Of a stretch of 7,772 bases of DNA, positions 6,161 to 7,772 are shown one piece after another. The notes under the pieces were generated by a model, which worked only from the letters and a program-made list of their open reading frames with translations, was not told the DNA's origin and made no database searches. The stretch lies in assembly GCA_037127915.1 (NCBI GenBank), contig JBAXXL010000080.1, positions 1-7,772 of the forward strand, in the 5' to 3' direction. Made by a program: the position numbers and the translations under genes. Numbering within the stretch: the first letter of the stretch is position 1; each line of letters opens with the position of its first letter. The DNA comes from JBAXXL01 sp037127915. GTDB taxonomy: Bacteria; Bacteroidota; Ignavibacteria; Kapaibacteriales; UBA2268.

Positions 6161-7116
6161 TAAATCTTAGGAACAGCCGCAGGATCAACCACCGGAGCTT
6201 CGTTACCTTTTTTGATAACAGAGGTTGCGGTTGCTATAATACCGGCGATATCGGCCATATTAGCAGGAATAATCATTGTATTATTCATTTTGGCAAGTTT
6301 GCCGAATTCCGCTAAATATTGTTCTGCAATACGTAAGTTCACTGCGTCTTTGCCGCCTTCTTCCTTTAGAGCTAAAGCGATCATACGCAAACCTTCGGCT
6401 GTAGCTGTGGCAACGCGTTCAATTTCGAAAGCTTTACCTTCGGCTAAGTTGATTTGCTTTTGTCTTTCACCTTCCGAGCGAGCAATAAATTCTTGTTTAT
6501 CACCATCGGCACGGTTGATTTTAGCATTTCTTTCACCTTCCGACTCAGCAATAATCGCTCTTTTTTCACGTTCAGCACGCATTTGTTTTTCCATAGCTCC
6601 TTTAATTGAATCAGGAGGAATAATATTTTTCACTTCATAACGAGTAACTTTTATTCCCCAAGGTTCCGAAGCCGCATCAACAGCTTCAACAATATAGGTG
6701 TTTATGGAAGTACGTTCTTCGAAAGTCTTATCGAGCGGCATTTTACCGATAACACTACGCATTGTTGTTTGTGCTAATTGAATAGAAGCAAAGCGATAAT
6801 TATCTATTCCGTAAGAAGCTTTTGCAGGGTCTAATACTTGCAAAAAGAGTACACCGTCAACTTCGACAGAAATATTGTCTTGTGTAATACATTGTTGTGA
6901 AGGCACATCGATAGCTTGTTCTTTAAGGGTGTGCTTGTAAGAAATCCTATCAATAAATGGAATTAGTAAATGAAAACCGGCTTCTAATGTTCCGTTATAC
7001 TTGCCAAGGCGTTCAACGATAAAAGCGGATCTTTGTGGTACTATACGGATAAATTTAAACAAAGTTATCAATACAAAAAATACCAATACAATAAGCAATA
7101 ATGTTAATGCAGACAT
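6160..7116 (-). CDS. qmcA: SPFH/band 7 membrane protein, QmcA/paraslipin type
   Basis: A stomatin-like scaffold protein of 318 aa, close to the usual length for QmcA/paraslipins. It has one N-terminal membrane segment (about residues 3-22), an SPFH/PHB domain (about 25-180, with VPQRSAFIVERLGKYNGTL and the conserved stretch GIKVTRYEVKNIIPP), and a charged Ala/Glu-rich coiled coil (about 175-250). SEGER recurs in the coiled coil at 192-196 and 214-218. The tail after about 280 (PANMADIAGIIATATSV) is the usual C-terminal hydrophobic part. These proteins form large oligomers in membrane microdomains and are linked to membrane protein quality control; the precise role here is inferred. The SD sequence AAGGA lies 8 nt before the ATG. 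The nfeD gene ends 11 nt upstream with its stop codon overlapping that SD, so the two are almost certainly co-transcribed and perhaps translationally coupled. NfeD and SPFH proteins are well-known partners. Confidence 0.92.
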   Translation of the reverse strand: MSALTLLLIVLVFFVLITLFKFIRIVPQRSAFIVERLGKYNGTLEAGFHLLIPFIDRISYKHTLKEQAIDVPSQQCITQDNISVEVDGVLFLQVLDPAKASYGIDNYRFASIQLAQTTMRSVIGKMPLDKTFEERTSINTYIVEAVDAASEPWGIKVTRYEVKNIIPPDSIKGAMEKQMRAEREKRAIIAESEGERNAKINRADGDKQEFIARSEGERQKQINLAEGKAFEIERVATATAEGLRMIALALKEEGGKDAVNLRIAEQYLAEFGKLAKMNNTMIIPANMADIAGIIATATSVIKKGNEAPVVDPAAVPKI

Positions 7117-7127
7117 TTGGGTAGTCC

Positions 7128-7550
7128 TTATAAAGGTTTAACAATTAAAACAATACTTCTTTTTCCGATTATTCTGACGCGGGTTTCGGGTGCGATTTCT
7201 TCATCCGATTCAGCTTTCCAAAGGGAACTGCGAAATTGCACTTTCCCGGGTTCTTGTGGAGTAATTTTTACAGCAACAACAGCCTCAGCACCGATAATAT
7301 CTTCTATCTCGCCGCTGAGATCTTTTTTGTTGAACTTTTTAATGATATATTTTCGCATGAATTGTATCATTAGCAATGAAGACACAAGAAAAATAATTAC
7401 TTCAGCTTGCCATGGAATATCAAATATCCAACCAATCAGACCGGCTAACAAGGCTCCGGCACCGAAAAAACCAATAACCACTCCCGGAATAATCAATTCC
7501 AGTAAAAGCATCAGCAATCCTGCTATAATCCAATATATTAATAAATCCAT
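7128..7550 (-). CDS. NfeD-family membrane protein, short (NfeD1b-like) form
   Basis: A 140-aa protein with about three membrane segments (residues 4-20, 22-41 and 46-64) followed by a basic loop (RKYIIKKFNKK). The C-terminal OB-fold domain is at about 78-140, with the family pattern GKVQFRSSLWKAESDEEI ... VRIIGKRSIVLIVKP. It lacks the ClpP-like serine protease domain of long NfeD proteins and so matches the short form that sits beside SPFH proteins, which it is thought to help assemble or anchor. The start at 7550 is chosen because GGAG lies 5 nt upstream and the product begins directly with the first membrane segment. The frame stays open upstream to 7706, but that extension reads through the tRNA-Gly gene and has no family resemblance. 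The stop TAA overlaps the SD of the SPFH gene. No separate promoter was recognised, so expression may come from the tRNA transcript or an unseen promoter. Confidence 0.88.
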   Translation of the reverse strand: MDLLIYWIIAGLLMLLLELIIPGVVIGFFGAGALLAGLIGWIFDIPWQAEVIIFLVSSLLMIQFMRKYIIKKFNKKDLSGEIEDIIGAEAVVAVKITPQEPGKVQFRSSLWKAESDEEIAPETRVRIIGKRSIVLIVKPL

Positions 7551-7586
7551 AACCGCTCCGGTTGTTTGTGCAATATATTTTTCAAT

Positions 7587-7611
7587 TTTAGTATTTTTTT
7601 TTTCTACTAAA
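7587..7611. repeat. A+T-rich inverted repeat between tRNA-Gly and nfeD
   Basis: TTTAGTA (7587-7593) and TACTAAA (7605-7611) are exact reverse complements around an 11-nt spacer that is ten T and one C on the plus strand. On the minus strand no U run follows, so it does not look like a terminator for the tRNAs. It could be part of a processing or regulatory site, or chance. Confidence 0.35.
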
Positions 7612-7623
7612 TTTTTTGTTTTG

Positions 7624-7696
7624 AGCGGAAAACGGGACTCGAACCCGCGACCCTCAGCTTGGGAAGCTGATGCTCTACCAACTGAGCTATTTCCGC
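7624..7696 (-). tRNA. tRNA-Gly, anticodon CCC
   Basis: A complete 73-nt cloverleaf. The acceptor arm GCGGAAA pairs with TTTCCGC, the D arm is GCTC/GAGC, and the anticodon stem TCAGC/GCTGA closes the loop TTCCCAA, giving anticodon CCC (reads GGG). The T arm is GCGGG/CCCGT with loop TTCGAGT. The discriminator is U, as expected for bacterial tRNA-Gly. No CCA is encoded (the genome reads CAA next), so CCA must be added after transcription. It lies 11 nt from the neighbouring tRNA-Thr and is probably cut from the same transcript. Confidence 0.95.
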
Positions 7697-7707
7697 TTTT
7701 TTTCAAG

Positions 7708-7772
7708 AGCCACTCACGGGACTCGAACCCACGACCTGCTCATTACGAATGAGCTGCTCTACCAACTGAGCT
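7708..7772 (-). tRNA. tRNA-Thr, anticodon CGU, 5' end cut by the window
   Basis: Sixty-five nt of a tRNA are present, and the missing 5' end is about 8 nt (acceptor strand plus one base). The D arm is GCTC/GAGC. The anticodon stem GCTCA/TGAGC closes the loop TTCGTAA, giving anticodon CGT in DNA (CGU, reads ACG). The T arm is GTGGG/CCCGT with loop TTCGAGT, and the 3' acceptor strand is GAGTGGC with discriminator U. No CCA is encoded. The full acceptor should begin GCCACTC just beyond the edge. Confidence 0.92.

Noticed and set aside
6212..6640. A 142-codon open frame on the plus strand
   Set aside because: It lies wholly antisense to the coiled-coil part of the SPFH gene. The low-complexity Ser/Ala/Ile-rich product mirrors the repeated Glu/Ala/Arg codons of that region, and no ribosome binding site or family resemblance is seen.
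7117..7752. A 211-codon open frame on the plus strand
   Set aside because: It is antisense to nfeD and both tRNAs. Its end reads RDSNPRPSAWEADALPTELFP, the well-known false peptide produced by translating the reverse strand of tRNA genes.
1..7772. CRISPR array, insertion sequence or integrated element near the tRNAs
   Set aside because: No spaced direct repeats of CRISPR length, no transposase or integrase, and no duplicated tRNA 3' end that would mark an attachment site were found. The tRNA neighbourhood continues directly into core-type genes.

Overview
The window is A+T-rich bacterial DNA, and every gene I can support lies on the minus strand. It reads as a member of the Bacteroidota or a close relative in the Fibrobacterota-Chlorobiota-Bacteroidota group (for example Ignavibacteria or Kapabacteria). 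The main reason is an adjacent porU-porV pair from the type IX secretion system (T9SS). Supporting signs are a TAnnTTTG-type promoter upstream of porU and a U73 tRNA-Thr of the kind I recall from Bacteroidota. The exact genus cannot be read from this window.

In transcription order (right to left), the right edge holds two tRNA genes: tRNA-Thr(CGU), cut by the window end, and a complete tRNA-Gly(CCC). A tight two-gene unit follows: a short NfeD-family membrane protein, then a QmcA/paraslipin-type SPFH (band 7) protein. Only 11 nt separate them, and the upstream stop codon overlaps the downstream ribosome binding site. This unit ends at a perfect palindromic terminator (about 6069-6100). An intergenic region of about 420 bp also carries a REP-like hairpin and a Bacteroidota-type promoter with a hairpin at the predicted mRNA 5' end.

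Next is the large porU gene (1334 aa), the C25-peptidase-type T9SS sortase. It has a visible His/Cys catalytic pair and its own C-terminal sorting domain. Sixty-three nt later comes porV, the outer-membrane beta-barrel that works with PorU in cleaving and attaching T9SS cargo. A strong hairpin terminator (494-531) closes this unit. The left edge holds the first 80 codons of an exported protein with a beta-propeller-like repeat, truncated by the window.

In function, PorV is the shuttle that brings cargo from the translocon to PorU, and PorU removes the C-terminal signal and attaches the cargo to the surface. NfeD and SPFH proteins form a separate membrane-microdomain module. The terminator between the two units argues against co-transcription. 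I did not find a convincing undescribed system here. The most useful second looks are the REP-like hairpin, the 5' UTR structure of porU, the pair of C34 tRNAs, and two start-codon corrections.
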